A stretch of 64,000 nt of DNA from Jaltomata sinuosa (GCA_003996215.1 QJPP01005250.1:1-64000); one strand, 5' to 3'; positions 32,761 through 45,600 are shown, numbered from the stretch's first letter. A program made the numbers and translations. Notes: generated by a model from the letters alone, not told the origin.

Positions 32761-35700
32761 TCTTATCCAGAACGTCTTTTTGCTCGTATTTCCTTCCGTT
32801 TCCATGTTTGTTCCTATTTCCTGAAAATACACCATAAACATATCAAAAACGACGACGGTTGCTTGAAAACGTACGATTGTTCTTAGTTAAAAGGAGTCGA
32901 AAGTGCCGTAAAATGGTGGCACATCAGGTGGCTTGGCCGTATTCGCGTAAGCATATGCCAACCACCCTTCTGCCTTGCTTTTTCCTAGGCGCTTCGCGTA
33001 CCCGCATACGCGGTGGCCTAGCCGCATTCATGCAAGGTAGACGCCCGGCCTAGCCAGTGCTTGGCCTTCACGTTCGCGTCGGCTACTGGCGTTCGCATGC
33101 CCGCGTAGGATGTGGCTTAGCCCCGTTCGCGCAAACACGCCTGGTAGCATGTTAAAATGTTCCTTCTTCTTCTTTCCTCATTTTTCTCCATAACTACCAG
33201 TTCCCAAACTCCATATTACTCTAATTTTGACCACCAACTTCTTAGGGTATTTTCACCATTTCATCGTGGGCATTCTCCCATCTTATAATCTGATAAGTTG
33301 TTGCTAAATTTCAAACTTGTTCATTCTTTAATTCCTCTCCTTTGTGGTAAATTCTTGGAGCTCAAAATTGTCATTGATTCTGCCCTCTTGTAAATTGCAT
33401 GCTTCATAGGCTTACTGGAACACTCCCTTGGTTCGCTTCTCCCGATTGTGGTGAGTAATTCTCATTAATTTTTTGGTTTTAGTTCTTGAATCTCCATTCT
33501 TAATTTTCCAGCTGGGACAGGCTATTTTTAGTTTGGATTTCATGCCCTAATTCTTCAATTCTTGGGGCATGCACTCTTATGATCCTTATGATCATTTGTT
33601 ACTCTTTCCTTTTTGGTCGCGGGTTGCAGGGCCCACAGGCTCGCCGGTAACCTATTTTTTACCCTGCTACAAGTATAACATTATTCATATCAGTAGACTC
33701 ATTTTAATGTGTTATTTATGTTTTTGATAGTTTGATTATCGTTCAGGACTTCTCGGAGCAATTCGGGCTTGGATATCGTTGTCCCAGCAGCTTGTCGTCA
33801 GACGACAGGTAGGTTACACTCTAAACTCCCTAGACTTAGCATATATCAAATGAAATTGTACTAATTGGCATCCTTGGACTGGGTTATTAGCTTGGCACCA
33901 CAGACCTAAACCACTTTTCCATGATCGCCTCGTTTCTTTCCTCCATTGTGTGTAGTATTATTTATACGTTAGTATTATCACCCTCATGGTCCTATGTGTC
34001 CTTGATTTTACTCTAGACCATAGACGGTGGGCTATTCTGGGGTGTTTGTGAGTCCCGGACATTGTTATTGCGATATAGGCTAGATATCTGTGCTATAGAG
34101 CAATTAGAGCCTGTGCAAGGCCGATAGGTTAATTATGGGCCGGGGGCCCTTATTGTTATTGTATACATCTTCTGTCATGCATATAAGGGGGATCTCTAGG
34201 TGATTTTACTGTGGTTTGGGGCTTGGGATCCACTATTCATGATTTTCTAAATCTTGCATGGCCTGTAGGGCCAATTTTTGGTAAAAATGATTGTAAAAGG
34301 GGGTTTGATACTGTTTTAATGGATCTTGGTGGCGTAAGATAAAATAAGAGGTGTTTAATCACTATTTACACTTATACTAGACTCGGTGGGGCCGAGTGCT
34401 AGACTTGTTTAACTACCACCTTTGGGATGATACTAGGCTCGGTGGGGCCGTGCGCTAGACCTATTCTTGACTTACTGATTAAGACCCAAATACCCTCCGA
34501 GCAGGATTACTTGGGGACTTTCGAGATTTGCGAGGCATTTAGTATCTTGGTCGGGGGCCTCCATGGACCTTTCCATTCCGAGCTAGGGGCTACCTGTCGC
34601 GAATGCCAGAGTTAGGGTATACAGTGTAGTAGAGGTATACGGGTGTGACCTTCCATGGATCTTGTCATTTGGGCCTTATAAGGCACCTGAAGTGGGTAAC
34701 ATACGTTACTATTACCACACTTTGTTAGCATATCATATCATACCATTAATTTGTGTGAGGTTCCACCCTTGTTTGATGTTTGTTGTGTGTACGCTATGGT
34801 AGTATGGGATGCTGGAGGGTTTGTCTTCACTTGGTTGTGTTCCATGGGTGTATGGGCTCCCATTGGTACTGTAGGTAGACTTGTTATTACCTTATCGAGC
34901 TTTATGATTCCTTGTTTAATTCCTATTGTATCTTGATATTGGAACTAGTATTATATAGCTGGGTGTGGTTATTACTCCTATATTTTAGCATGCTATTGTT
35001 ACTTTATATCCCTCCTTCTCATTTAATTCAGGTTACCGGTATACCGCCTGTTTTCTAAAACCCCTTATATACTGTTATTGCAAGGATCCCAGGTGTGTCT
35101 TTTCTTACTTTCGCTTGTGCCTATAGTATATATCCTACTTGCTAGCCTTGTATGTTGTTTCTATTGTCTTTCTTCTGTGCTAGCTTCTCTGTGCTTCTTC
35201 ATTGTCTTTGGTGACTATTTGCTTCTATTTTGTCTATTACTACTCTTTAATCTTATATTGCCCAGTCGGCCTATGATACCTATTGGGTACGTTTTGCTTC
35301 ACATTTGGTGCTCATACTACACTCTACATCTTCTGGTGAAGATCCTAGAGTGGGCCATCACTTTTAGCTCATTGGAGACTCGTGCGAGGAGCTATTTTTG
35401 AGATATTTCAGACTGAGGGTGAGATCTTGGTGATCGGAGCTTAGCTTTTAGTTATCTTTTGTATCATGTACTCTATTACTACTCGGAGAAATCTATATAT
35501 ATATTGTTTTGGATCCTTTGTACCCTTTATATGTAGTTCTGGATCTATACTATGATACCAGATTTTGGGTTTGGTTAGCTTCCGCTTATATGTTATATAT
35601 ATTCCTGATGTTCACTTTATTTACTTATTGCCCTTGCTTTCACTATTTAAATTGTTCTTCCGCTCATTTGTTAGATAGTAGCATATTGCTGACCGTTCTG

Positions 35701-35769
35701 GGCTACGGGGATTGGTTTGCCTACTGGGGGTTGTAGGCGCCATCATGATCAAGAAATTAGGTCATGAAA

Positions 35770-35774
35770 GTATG
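35770..35774. repeat. Target-site duplication of element F, right copy (GTATG)
   Basis: This matches 25998-26002 exactly and is followed at once by the remaining integrase codons of element E. Confidence 0.9.
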
Positions 35775-36413
35775 GTAGGAGATGTAGTTCTCCAGTGGGT
35801 TGATTTGATGCATTTGAGGTCAGGCCTTGGGGTACAAATTTATTGAGGGATTTCTTAGATAAGGTAAAGTTGATTAAGGATAGACTTTTCACAACTCAGA
35901 GTAGACAAAAGAGTTATGTGGATCAAAAGGTTCATAATTTAGAGTTCGTGGTTGGGGAGAAGGTCTTGTTTAAAGTATCACCTATGAAGGATGTTATGAG
36001 ATTTAGGAAGAAGGGAAAGCTCCATCCCAGGTTTATTGTTCTATTTTTTATACTTTGATGTATTGGAGAAGTAGCATATAAGCTAGCTATGCCACCAGAC
36101 TTATTAGGTGTTCATCGAGTATTCCAAATTTGGATGTTGAAGAAATATCATGGTGATGGTTCGCATGTGATTCAATGGGACTCGGTGCAATTAGACCAAG
36201 GTTTGAAATTTGAGGAAGATCTTATAGATATCCGATATAGCCAAGTTAGAAAGTTGAGATCCAAGGAGGTATCATCTACGAGGATGCAGTGGCAGCATCA
36301 TCCTATGGAGGAAGCTAATTGGGAGGTTGAATATGACATGAAAAGAAAATATCCTCACCTTTTCGAACGTTCAAGTACTTTCTTTTTCCTTACGTTTGAG
36401 GATGAACATTAAT
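35775..36413 (+). pseudogene. Element E integrase C-terminal region and chromodomain (resumed)
   Basis: It continues the E integrase after the F insertion. RRCSSPVG is followed by a stop, then DKVKLIKDRLFTTQSRQKSY (35858-35920) and GEKVLFKVSPMKDVMRFRKK. A break occurs near 36055. The chromodomain part has VHRVFQIWMLKKYHGDGSHV (36110-36170), VRKLRSKEV and HHPMEEANWEVEYDM. The end is LTFEDEH with a stop at 36410-36412. Only a few breaks exist, so this part is better kept than the rest of E. Confidence 0.82.
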
Positions 36414-36428
36414 TTTAGTGGTTGATAA
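36394..36428 (+). other. Element E pre-PPT stem-loop and polypurine tract
   Basis: GTTT (36394-36397) pairs with GAAC (36404-36407; one T:G pair) around the loop GAGGAT. The LTR begins 21 nt later. This is the weakest of the eight stems. Confidence 0.45.
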
Positions 36429-36800
36429 TGTAACAACCCTCCAAGTTGTTGTGTGAATTTTTATGTATTTTTCCCCTTTTTACCCTCCCCGTAGTTTTTA
36501 TACATGATTTATAATTTGCCGGGATGGGTAGTATGAACCTCAAGTTGTCCAAAAGCGATTTAATTCATTGGCTGGGTTCTTGAGTTTTAAGAATGTTAAG
36601 TTTGACCATGGTTAACCTTCAATCAAAATGACCTAGGATTGGTATTTTAGTGTTTCCAATAGGTTTGGAGCATGCTTTTTAGTAAATTTACATATTTAGT
36701 TTGTTTTCATGGGATTTCTAACAAATTTTAAAGGTCTATTGACAATTTTGGGTATTTAAAATAACTATTTTTTTATGATTAATGGGTCAAATCCACAATT
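36429..36800 (+). repeat. Element E 3' LTR, first part only
   Basis: It starts TGTAACAACCCTCC right after the polypurine tract. Its tip has a perfect 6-bp inverted repeat, AACAAC (36432-36437) with GTTGTT (36445-36450). It differs from the Del LTRs. It merges without a clear border into integrase sequence by about 36810, so the right border is approximate and most of the LTR is missing. Confidence 0.6.
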
Positions 36801-37690
36801 TATTTATTCACATGAAGAGGGACATAACTAAGTTTGTTGAATAGTGCCAAAATCGTCAGTAGGGAAAGGTAGAGCATCAAAAGTCTAGTGGGCTGACTCT
36901 GGAGAGAGATATTCCATTGTGGAAGTGGGAGGCCTTAAATACGGATTTTGTCATAGGTTTGCCTTGTTTACGATAGACGTTCGATTCTGTTTGTGTTTAT
37001 TGTTGATAGGTTGATAAAATTGGCCAATTTATTGCAAGTTAGGGCCATATTCTAAGACGAAGAGTATGTCAGACTGTACATTAAAGAAATAGTCAAACTC
37101 TATGGTGTCTATTATTGGTTATTTAAGATAGAGGGGAATGATTTACAGCATAATTTTGGAGATCTTTCTAGAAGGGTTTGAGGACTCTAGTTAATCTTAG
37201 TTCAACTTTTCATTCATAGACCGATGGCCAAGGCAAACGTACGATCTAGATGCTTGAAGATATGTTATGAGCATGTGTGCTAGATTTCAGAGGGAATTGG
37301 GATGATCACTTGTCACTTATTGAGTTTTCTTATAATAATAGCTATCATTGAGGCATCGGTATGGCACGATACTATGATTTATGTGGGCATAAATGTCAAT
37401 TCCTTCGTGGTTGGTTCAACTCCAAAGAGTTAGGGTTGTTTTGACCTGACGTAGTACAGTAGTGCATGAAAAAGGTTAAGTTGATCAGAGAGCGATTCTT
37501 GACAGCTCAGGGCTTCTAAAAATAATATTCAGATGTTAGACGACAGGATGTAGAGTTTAATGTTGACGATTAGGTCTTTTTGAAGGTTTCACCGATAAAG
37601 GGCATTTTTCCATTTGGCAGGAAAGGCAAGTTGAGACCTTGATATATTAGGCCTTAACATATCATGCAATGGATAGGTAGAGTTACTTAC
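36800..37690 (+). pseudogene. Element G integrase remnant
   Basis: This is a decayed chromovirus integrase in at least three frames. HMKRDITKFVE (36812) stands for the end of the zinc domain. WKWEALNTDFVIGLPC (36920-36967) carries the first catalytic Asp. EFSYNNSYH and GIGMARYYDLCGHKCQF follow at 37320-37400, then KKVKLIRERFLTAQG (37465) and FLKVSPIKGIFPFGRKGKLR (37580-37640). The catalytic Glu region is damaged. It is cut at 37690 by the LTR of element H. Confidence 0.7.
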
Positions 37691-40600
37691 TGATAAGTTG
37701 GTAATCTACCAACTTATTGACCCTTTATTCACGAATTATGGCCATATTTTTATGACAATTAGAGGTGGTTATTGCCTTTTTTATTGTAAATACAGGTACT
37801 CTTAGTCAATTGAATTAAGAAAAGAATTTGAACCCAAAAGAGCTTAAAATGGAGTTAAAGTATGAAGATGATCATAAGGGAAAGAATCTGTTATGAGGGG
37901 CGAAGTGACATGCGAGAAACAAATGCAGGTGTCAACGCACATGAGAGATTAGATTCTACTTGAGTAGTCTATTACATGCGAGACATTGCACCTCAATTTG
38001 ACATCACTGCCTCAGAAATTAGGCACCTTCGAGCCTCAAGTCCCAAGGGCTGGCCGCAGGTTCCTTCGCCCATAGAGAGTATAATATTTCTCTTCTTACC
38101 TAAGAAAAACACCATTGTATTCAATTTAGAGCTTGGAATTTTAATTTAGCTTACAGAATGAATGGAATTTTGGGAAACACATTTGGTATCTTCTCGTATT
38201 CCTTTACTATGAGTAGCTAAACTCATCTCTAGGTGTGTGTGCATGATAGGTATTTGAAAGTGGGAATAGGTGTTGATTAATTATGCTTATAATTGATTAC
38301 TTACTATGGGTCTATTGAATTTTTCATGTTTTAATTATAAAATTGATGGTTTCAAACATTGATTTAAGTTACTAATTATGTTCTTGCTTGTAAGAGGAGT
38401 TCTTCAATTAGGTAAGAATTCAATAGTGGAGATTTGGGATTCCTACCACAAATTGAGGCTAGAAATAGCATGATTAAAGGGAATTCCCAACTAAGAGTTA
38501 AATCTAGAGATAGTTTGATTCACCTAAGCATTAATTGTTTTTTTTCATGTCAAAACTATAGGGCTTGAAATAAGACTATAGTAAATATATTTTGTAGATG
38601 GAAAAATCACTGAGTATAGCTTAAACCAAGCTACCCTTTCTATTAATTGAAAGTTTGCTTCAATAATCAGCCCCTATCCTAAAGTATGACTGTCACGACC
38701 CGATTTATCGGTCATGATGGCACCTATAACCCCCAGTAGGCGAACCAACCCCCGTAGCTCAGAATGGTTAGTAAAAGGCTACCTTCTAACAGTTTAAATG
38801 GAAGAGCAAGTAAAATAGTGGAAGCAAGGGAACAAGATAACGAAATTAGATAACAAGGATAATATATAGGAAAAGCGGAAACTAAACCAACCCCAAAACC
38901 TGGTGTCATAGCGTATAAGAGCCAAACTATATCAGGGGTACAAGGTTCAAAAGTAATATATACACAATGTCTCCGAAACTATAAGAGTACATAATACACC
39001 AAGGATAACTGAAGTCAACATCTGAACGCCAAAAGCTCACCCTCAGCCTGGATGATCCAAAATCAACACCGCACACGAGTCTCTGGAGCTCTATCGGTGA
39101 TGGCCCATACTAGGATCTGCACCAGTAAATGCATAGGGTAGGGTGAGCACCAAATGCAAAGCATAAGGTACCCAATAGGTATCATAGGCCGACTGGGCAC
39201 ATATAAAGTGAAAGAGCAATAGCAGGCAGAGTAGGAACAAATAGTCTTAGAATTCAACGATAAGCAGACAGGAGCTAGCCCAGAGGGAAGACAACTGAAA
39301 TAACATATAAGGCTAGCATATAGAATATATACACACAATAGGCACAGGTGAAAGTAAGGACAACGCACCTGGGATCCTTGCAAAAATAGTATATATAAGA
39401 ATAAGTTCTAGAAATGGGCAGTATACCGGTATCCTTAAGTATAAGGAAAAAGGGAGAGAAGAATAAAGGTAGACATTCTCGACATACAGTAATTAATACC
39501 CAATCAAGTCATACAAAACTCAATCCAAGGACTCATAACCATACAATAATCATGCTCATACTCAACCTTAACAGGGAATAATATCGGAATAAAAAAATGA
39601 GAGTCTACCTACAGTCCCTCGGCCTCCCATACAACCGAGGAACGTATTCAAGTGAAAATAAACCCTCCGGCATCCCATACTACCAGAGCGTACAATCAAC
39701 AAATAGCAAACAAGGGTTGTATATCAAAAAATGGATGATATGATACATGAAAACCTCAGGGTGAAATAGAACCTCTGTATGTACCTCCTCCGGTGCCGAT
39801 TGGGCCCAGCAGGAAGGTTCCATGGAAGGCCACAACCCGTATACCTCTACTCCACCTTATAACCTTCCCCTTGGCACACACAGCTTAAAGCCTCAGGACC
39901 AGAGCGGCAAGGTCAATGGAGGTCCCATACCCCATACTAAAACTCAGAATCAAAACGTGTCCTCCGGAATCGAGTCCGGGTTCAATAAGTCTCAAATGTG
40001 CATGCCTAGACCCTGTCTAGGACTAAACCAGCGAAAAAGATGTCTCAAAAACACTTCCAAGGGTGCCCGGGCACAACTGGGTCTAAAATATTAGTAAAAA
40101 CATCTTAGATGGTCGCCCCGTCCGAGCCTGATATCATTTCAAACCAGTAAGGAAACTCAGCTAGCACTCTTACCCGGTCGAATCTAGCAATAGTAGTAAA
40201 TCATGATAAAACCATATCTTTAACCTTCTTTTACCCCAAGAAGATCCATGTATCAAGTCATATTATTTCCAAATCCAATTTCATCGAAAATAGGCCCCCA
40301 GGGCCATGCAAGGTTTAGAAAATCAGTTTTTCGTAGGCCCGAAGCCAAAAACTGTAATTAAACGTGGAAAAACCTCTTTATATGCATGGAAATGATATGA
40401 TCAACCCAAATAGTTTCCCGACAGCTCACAATCAACCTAACAACCCTGCATAGGCTACGAACCTACTCAGCAAGCATAACCAACCTAGAAGGATATTTCT
40501 ATGTCCAGGACTCGCAGACATTCCCAATAATCCCACCTTTTATGTTCCAGAGTCAGTAAGACCTCACGGGGTCACAAAGGTAATAAATATATCAACTAAT

Positions 40601-42391
40601 AGGAATACTACACACAACGGAGGAAAGAAATAGAACGAATCAAGAAAAATAGGTCAAGGTCTGTGGTACCAACCTAATAACCCAACCCAAGTATGCCAAC
40701 TAGTACAATTTTACCCGATATAAGCTAAGTCTAGGGAGTTAAGCTGTAACCTACATGTCGTCCGACGATAAGCTACGGGAATGATGATATCCAAGGCTGA
40801 GCTGCTCTGAAAAGCTCCTAACGAGAATTAAACTATCAAATTCATGAATAAAATGTTAAGACGAGTCTAACGATACCCATATTGCTACAATTGTAGCCGG
40901 GTCGATATCCAGGTCAAAAGCAGGCCCGTGGAGCCTGCAAAATCAAACTAAAAATGAAAAGAACCAAGATGACCCCAACAATGCCAAGAAGGCATGCTCC
41001 AAATTTGAGCACAATTGGATAAGGAAAGGGCACTAAAACAGCCCGCCCAAGTTGGGGATTGAAGAATGGAAATTTCGAAAATAAAAATGGAAATTGGGAA
41101 AGAATTACTTACCAAAATGACGGAAAATCAGCCCAAGATGGATAAAACATCACACCCACGAACATGCACAAGCTTAGGGGGCAGAATCTATCACAAAATC
41201 CAAGCTTTGGATGAGCATCAATGGAGGAATTAAGAGAAAAACCGAAGAAACCAAGTTGGAGAAGATGACTTACCAAGAGGCGAAGAACTATGGATAATCG
41301 ATGAACAAATAATTTCCCAAGGTTTAGAACTGAATTGGAGCAAAATGGTGGAGAGAATTTTGAGTTTTAGAGTGAGAAAAGTGAGGAGAAAGGCTGAAAA
41401 AAACAAAATGACAGCAATAAATAGTTGTTGTCTGCAGCTGATTTTTTGCACTTTTTAGAAAACTCGATGGGGTATTCTGGGCACAATCAAAAATCGATAT
41501 TCAAAAACCAATAGTGTTAGTAGAGTGGAAACGACGTTCTGGACTCAACGAAATTGAAAAAACATCAATATGAGGTCGTTTCAGAGAAATGTTGACCCAA
41601 GTCAACACTAATGAAAAGGAACTCAAAGGCTCAAAATGAGTCCGACTCACCCAGAACCCAAACCTACCATCTTCCTAGTCCAAACTCAACTTTCCGGAGC
41701 TGATGTAATCATCAGATTTCGAATCCAACACTCCGATCATTGAAATTCACCCGAAGTTACACTTTCAACTCCAAATGGCCTAAAAACTGAGAGAACAACA
41801 CAAACCCCACACCGGACATTCTCAGGCCTCAACTAAAGGTCCAACTAGACCAAACTCATCGCTCCAGAGCTAACAGAACTGTCAAAATTCAATTTTGAGA
41901 ACGTTAGCTAAGAATGTTGACTAAAGTCAACGATATTCTAAGTTTAAAGCTCTAAAACAGGCGAACGGCTAAAACGACCAAACGAACGACCAAGGCACCG
42001 AACTACCGGTCCCAGCAAGCCATAAATGACTTGAGGCCTCTACAGGAAGGCTCTAACAGTGCAATAAATGCAAAAATTCAAAGATGACCGGAAGGGTCAT
42101 CAAAATGACCACATCAAAAGCACACCCTTAGGATCCCTCTCTTGATTAAAACTATTGTGTTCACTTTGTTAAGTCGTTATAATTAAAATTTTGATTTCCC
42201 AAACCTTTTTCCCCAATTTTACTTTTGCTTGTTCAGATAATTGCTTACTCAAGTAAATTGATATTCCATGTTTAGTGGTAAGTCATTGCCCCATTCTCTA
42301 TGAATTTGACCCCGACATACCTTAGGTTACTTATTGTTTTGCTTGTCGATCGTTACCACCTTTTTTGGGAGAGTTCTTTTGAACATCATCA
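37691..42391 (+). repeat. Element H 5' LTR (Athila-type), split by a solo Del LTR
   Basis: It starts TGATAAGTTGGTAATCTACC and ends TTTTGAACATCATCA just before an Asp-tRNA primer site. Without the insert at 38691-42109 it is about 1.28 kb. The tip stem is perfect over 9 bp (37695-37703 with 37707-37715). The start aligns closely with the LTRs of B and I. The left flank is CTTAC (37686-37690), and the matching copy should lie beyond the right end of the window. Confidence 0.82.
38691..42102 (-). mobile_element. Antisense solo Del LTR inside the element H LTR
   Basis: It runs from TGTCACGACCC to CCGGAAGGGTCATCA, that is TGATGACCCTTCCGG on the minus strand, and is about 3.4 kb long. No internal Del sequence is present. 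ATGAC occurs at 38686-38690 directly before it and at 42105-42109, two bases after it, a likely 5-bp target duplication with a slightly decayed right edge. The tip stem GATGACC...GGTCATC is intact. The minus-strand TATA-like CTATTTATTG lies near 41428. Confidence 0.82.
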
Positions 42392-42395
42392 AAAA

Positions 42396-42413
42396 TGACG
42401 ACATTGCCGGGGA
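42396..42413 (+). other. Element H primer binding site (Asp tRNA type, decayed)
   Basis: TGACGACATTGCCGGGGA differs at three positions from TGGCGCCGTTGCCGGGGA, the Asp-tRNA site usual in Athila/Tat. It is four bases after the LTR. The changes are G-to-A and C-to-A types, as expected in part from methylated-C decay. Confidence 0.75.
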
Positions 42414-42519
42414 ATGGTTTTTGATTTGCCATTTTATTATCTTTTAATTCACATTTGCTGAGCATTTGTTCTCTTTTACATTTTCATTGTTTTTGTTGCT
42501 TTTGAGTAGGTAGCACATG

Positions 42520-43573
42520 AGCCAAGAAGGTGATCAAGAAGTGTGGATGGATTCATGGACATGAAGGATGGACCTATTGTTCATAGTGTCATGGGTGCCA
42601 TCTGGCTACCTCCATGCATTGGCACCAATATATTTTATGTAAAAAGTATAATGTTGCATTTGATACAAATAAAGGCGCTATTTGGAGGGCTGGCCCATGA
42701 AGATGCAAATCGACATATACAAAAAAAATTCGAGAATTTTCAGCCCTTCAACATAAAAAACATAACTCAAGAGTTGATCCGACTTTGTTTGTTCCAATTT
42801 TCTCTTACGGGGGAGGCAATTGTGTGGCTTGAAGAGCTCTCGGAGGTCTCAATTACGACTTAGAATTGGTTGGTTAAAGCCTTATGGGTCAGATTTTTTC
42901 CACCCTCACGTATGATGTAGTTAAGAGATGAGATTACAAATTTTTGGCAACTACCGGATGAGCCATTGCATGAGGTATGGTTAAGATTCAAGAAGAAGCT
43001 ATTGTTATGCCCCACCATGGCTTACTGGAAGGGGTTCTTCTCCAAAGCTTCTATCGAGCACTTGACTCTATGAACAAATTGGTGGCTAACAATATCGCAC
43101 GTGGGACTCTCATGGATCAAAATCATGGTCTTGCTTATGCTCTCTTAGATCGAATGACAAAAACCAATAGAGCATGGCATACAAGAAAAGCTGAAGTTTC
43201 ATTGGGTGTTACTTACTCCATAATGACTAGTGAGATGATGAGAAAGGAGGAGGAAAGAAATAAGACCATGGCCAAAATGATGACCCAATTGACTTGTTGG
43301 CCAAGAATATGATGGGAGCTAGGACCAAAAGTGTCAATGCCATAGATACTTATGGTTCAAAAGGTCATGAGAAGGGTGCTTACTCTTCTATGGACAAAGA
43401 AGTTTGTTTTCTATCGGCGGGTTTTTGGCATGGATATCAAGGTGTCAATCAAGGCCCTTGGCATCCTAGGGACGAGAACCAAGGTTGGAACTAAGATAAA
43501 GACACTCAATGGAGAGATAGAGAGCTACGTCAAGACCATAAAGGTCAATGGAGAGAGCATGAGAAAGACAGTG
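42520..43573 (+). pseudogene. Element H gag (first part)
   Basis: This is an Athila-type gag with the retrotransposon gag core: KKFENFQPFNIKNITQELIR, then LCLFQFSLTGEAIVWLEELS (42784-42843). A stop at 42861-42863 is followed by a further broken segment, LRDEITNFWQLPDEPLHE near 42920, then ASFYRALDSMNKLVAN-like sequence (43040-43090) and KTNRAWHTRKAEVS. It ends where solo LTR I interrupts it. Several stops and frame changes are present. Confidence 0.75.
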
Positions 43574-43578
43574 ATAGC

Positions 43579-45001
43579 TGATAATGCTCAAACACACTGT
43601 CCAATAGGAGGTGATAGTGATCGCCAAAGCAAAACAAAAATTATATTCCCGAGAGGAGTTAGGTTTGATCCCACAGATAACAGTTATGATGAGTTGCCAA
43701 GAGATTATCGTATATCAATCACCAATAGTGTAATTGCTCAAATAACATAAAAAGTAAAAATTAGGGGGAGTAAGGAATTTGGAATCTATCACAATCACAA
43801 TTCGAAGAAAAAAGCAAAGTAATTAACAGGTTTGTAATCAAATGAGAGGATGACTAGGGGTATGTTTCCGATGGGATTCAAACATGGGCTAGGGTACTTG
43901 TTCAATTATGAAAATTCTCAACAAATGATATAGGTAGCATTGGTTATAGTTATGTTTGTCAATCTCTCGATCTTTCAAATATATTTCTGATGGTTTTTAT
44001 TTAAGAACCATGGGTTCATCACAAAACAACCAATAAAAGCTTGGGGAAGTCATACTATTTCTAGCTTAGACTCTTCAATGGGTGTTTTTGGTGATTAAGC
44101 TATTTCTAGCCTCAATCTAGGTGGAAATCCCAAGTACCCACTATTGAATTCTCATCCAAAATTATGACCTTCTCTTTCAAGCAAGAACACAACCAAGTAA
44201 GTTCAACCAATGTTTGCAACCATTAAATTTAGAGTTAAAACATGAAGAATTCAATAGACCTATATCAATTTAGCAATTATAAGCACAATTAAATAAGACC
44301 CATACCCAAATTCAAAAATCCATCACACATACCCCTAGACAAGGAAATTAGCCACTCATATTAAGGAAATAAGAGATTATACCAATTGGGTAATTCAAAT
44401 TTCCATTCATAATTGTACTAATATCAAATATCCAAGCATAATTTGTACAAAAATGGTGGAATATCAAGGTAGAAGATGAGAAATGTCAAGTAAACTCACT
44501 ATCTTCCTTAGGAAACTCTCTCTATTGAAAACTATTAAAAATTATGTCTAAAACTCTCAGGTACAGTGCCCAATTTGGGTTTTAGAAGCTTCCCAAAATG
44601 TCACTTAAAAGATGACAAAATTGCCCCTCGGGCGTGGTTTGACGTGACATGTGATACAATGTGCAGTCGCACCACACATTGTACGCATCACACATCACTT
44701 GTTCTTAGACCAGTGACTTTAGTTGATGTTTGAGTGTCATGTGAAGGGAGGTGTGAACCGCACCAGCCATTGTGCATGTCGAATGGTAGTTGCATCTCTT
44801 GGAAGATTCTTCTTCTCTTTTGATCACCTTCACACTTCAACTCCTTTGAGATCTTCTGGGTTCATATCCTTATTTTCTATTTGTGACCATGAGCACCTAC
44901 ATTTGCATCAATAAAGTCAATAAGTACCTCTAAATCTTATCAAAACATGGCAATAATTCATAGATAAAGGCTCAATAAGTTGGTAGATTACCAACATATC
45001 A
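43579..45001 (-). mobile_element. Antisense Athila-type solo LTR I (1423 bp) in the H gag
   Basis: In window order it begins TGATAATGCTCAAACACAC and ends GATTACCAACATATCA. The minus-strand start, TGATATGTTGGTAATCTACC, matches LTRs B and H. GTTTGATCCCACAG near 43661 is the reversed 3' landmark. The flanks are ATAGC (43574-43578) and TTAGC (45002-45006), a target duplication with one change. No internal region is present, so this is a solo LTR. A CpG-rich stretch with GTGCAGTCGCACC lies at about 44630-44780. Confidence 0.85.
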
Positions 45002-45006
45002 TTAGC

Positions 45007-45600
45007 TATAATTACTAAAGTGCTAAACCCTATGTACCTCCACCCAAAGGTAATGTTTCCCCATCCTAAGCAAGTGTGAGTGACCCAGTGAACTCCAAAT
45101 TTGAAGGTATATTGTCAAAAGTACTACAAAAGGTTGAGTCTATGGATAACATAATAAAAGCCTTAAAAAGTGAGGTGTTGACTCTTTATCAAATAGTGAG
45201 TTCTCACGCGACATCCATCAAACATTTGAAAGATCAAATGAATCATCTCTCATCCTAAATGAACCCTCATTTAAAAGATACCCTTCTAAGTGATACTCTT
45301 TCAAATCTTAAGAATGATGGTCACATGATGTCAATTGTCACTCGAAGTAGGAGAATGCTTGATGGATTGAGAAAACCAACCACAGAAGTCATGATTGAAA
45401 AGGATGACAAGATAACAAAAAAAGTCATGATTGAGAAGAGTAGTGATGTAAGTTTGGATATTAGGGTGATGCTTGGTACACCCAATATAGTTATCAATGA
45501 TAATATCTTGAATGAGGAGAAGGATGAGATTGAGTCACCTCCTCAAGTTGCAATTGAGATAGAAGAGGAATCCCCTTGTAAGACAAGGTCATTGCCTGAA
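45007..45600 (+). pseudogene. Element H gag C-terminal part
   Basis: After LTR I the gag goes on with EGILSKVLQKVESMDNIIKA (45103) and IVSSHATSIKHLKDQMNHLS. A stop is followed by DTLLSDTLSNLKNDGHMMSI and VTRSRRMLDG (45280-45365), the basic end typical of Athila gag. The tail is acidic (DEIESPPQVAIEIEEESP). Only one stop and the LTR I insertion break this part. Confidence 0.72.

Larger units (their letters stand above)
31476..32926 (-). mobile_element. Antisense Tat-like solo LTR (1451 bp) with perfect target duplication
   Basis: The five bases GGTGG at 31471-31475 and 32927-32931 flank a unit that begins TGATAACGCCCAAAC and ends GGTGGCACATCA. GTCGATCCCACAG near 31553 is the reverse of the 3' landmark of Athila/Tat LTRs, so the LTR reads on the minus strand. 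The minus-strand tip has GTGCC...GGCAC (32903-32907 with 32918-32922). No internal sequence is present, so a recombined solo LTR is the simplest reading. I assign it to Tat/Athila from the ends only. Confidence 0.88.
30740..35769 (+). repeat. Element F 3' LTR (Del), split by a solo LTR
   Basis: It starts TGTGATGACCCTTCC and ends AGGTCATGAAA, a decayed GGTCGTGACA. It is next to the right copy of the GTATG target duplication. It is interrupted at 31471-32931 by the antisense solo LTR and its target duplication. Without that insert the LTR is about 3.57 kb. Just after the insert, at 32930-33140, a CpG-rich island repeats TTCGCG and CGCATGC-like words. From about 33790 it matches the 3' two thirds of the Del-1 LTR. 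Confidence 0.88.

Noticed and set aside
36429..37690. E LTR and G integrase as one element
   Set aside because: Integrase codons follow LTR sequence with no primer site or gag, so they belong to different elements joined by deletion or insertion. The border is not visible.
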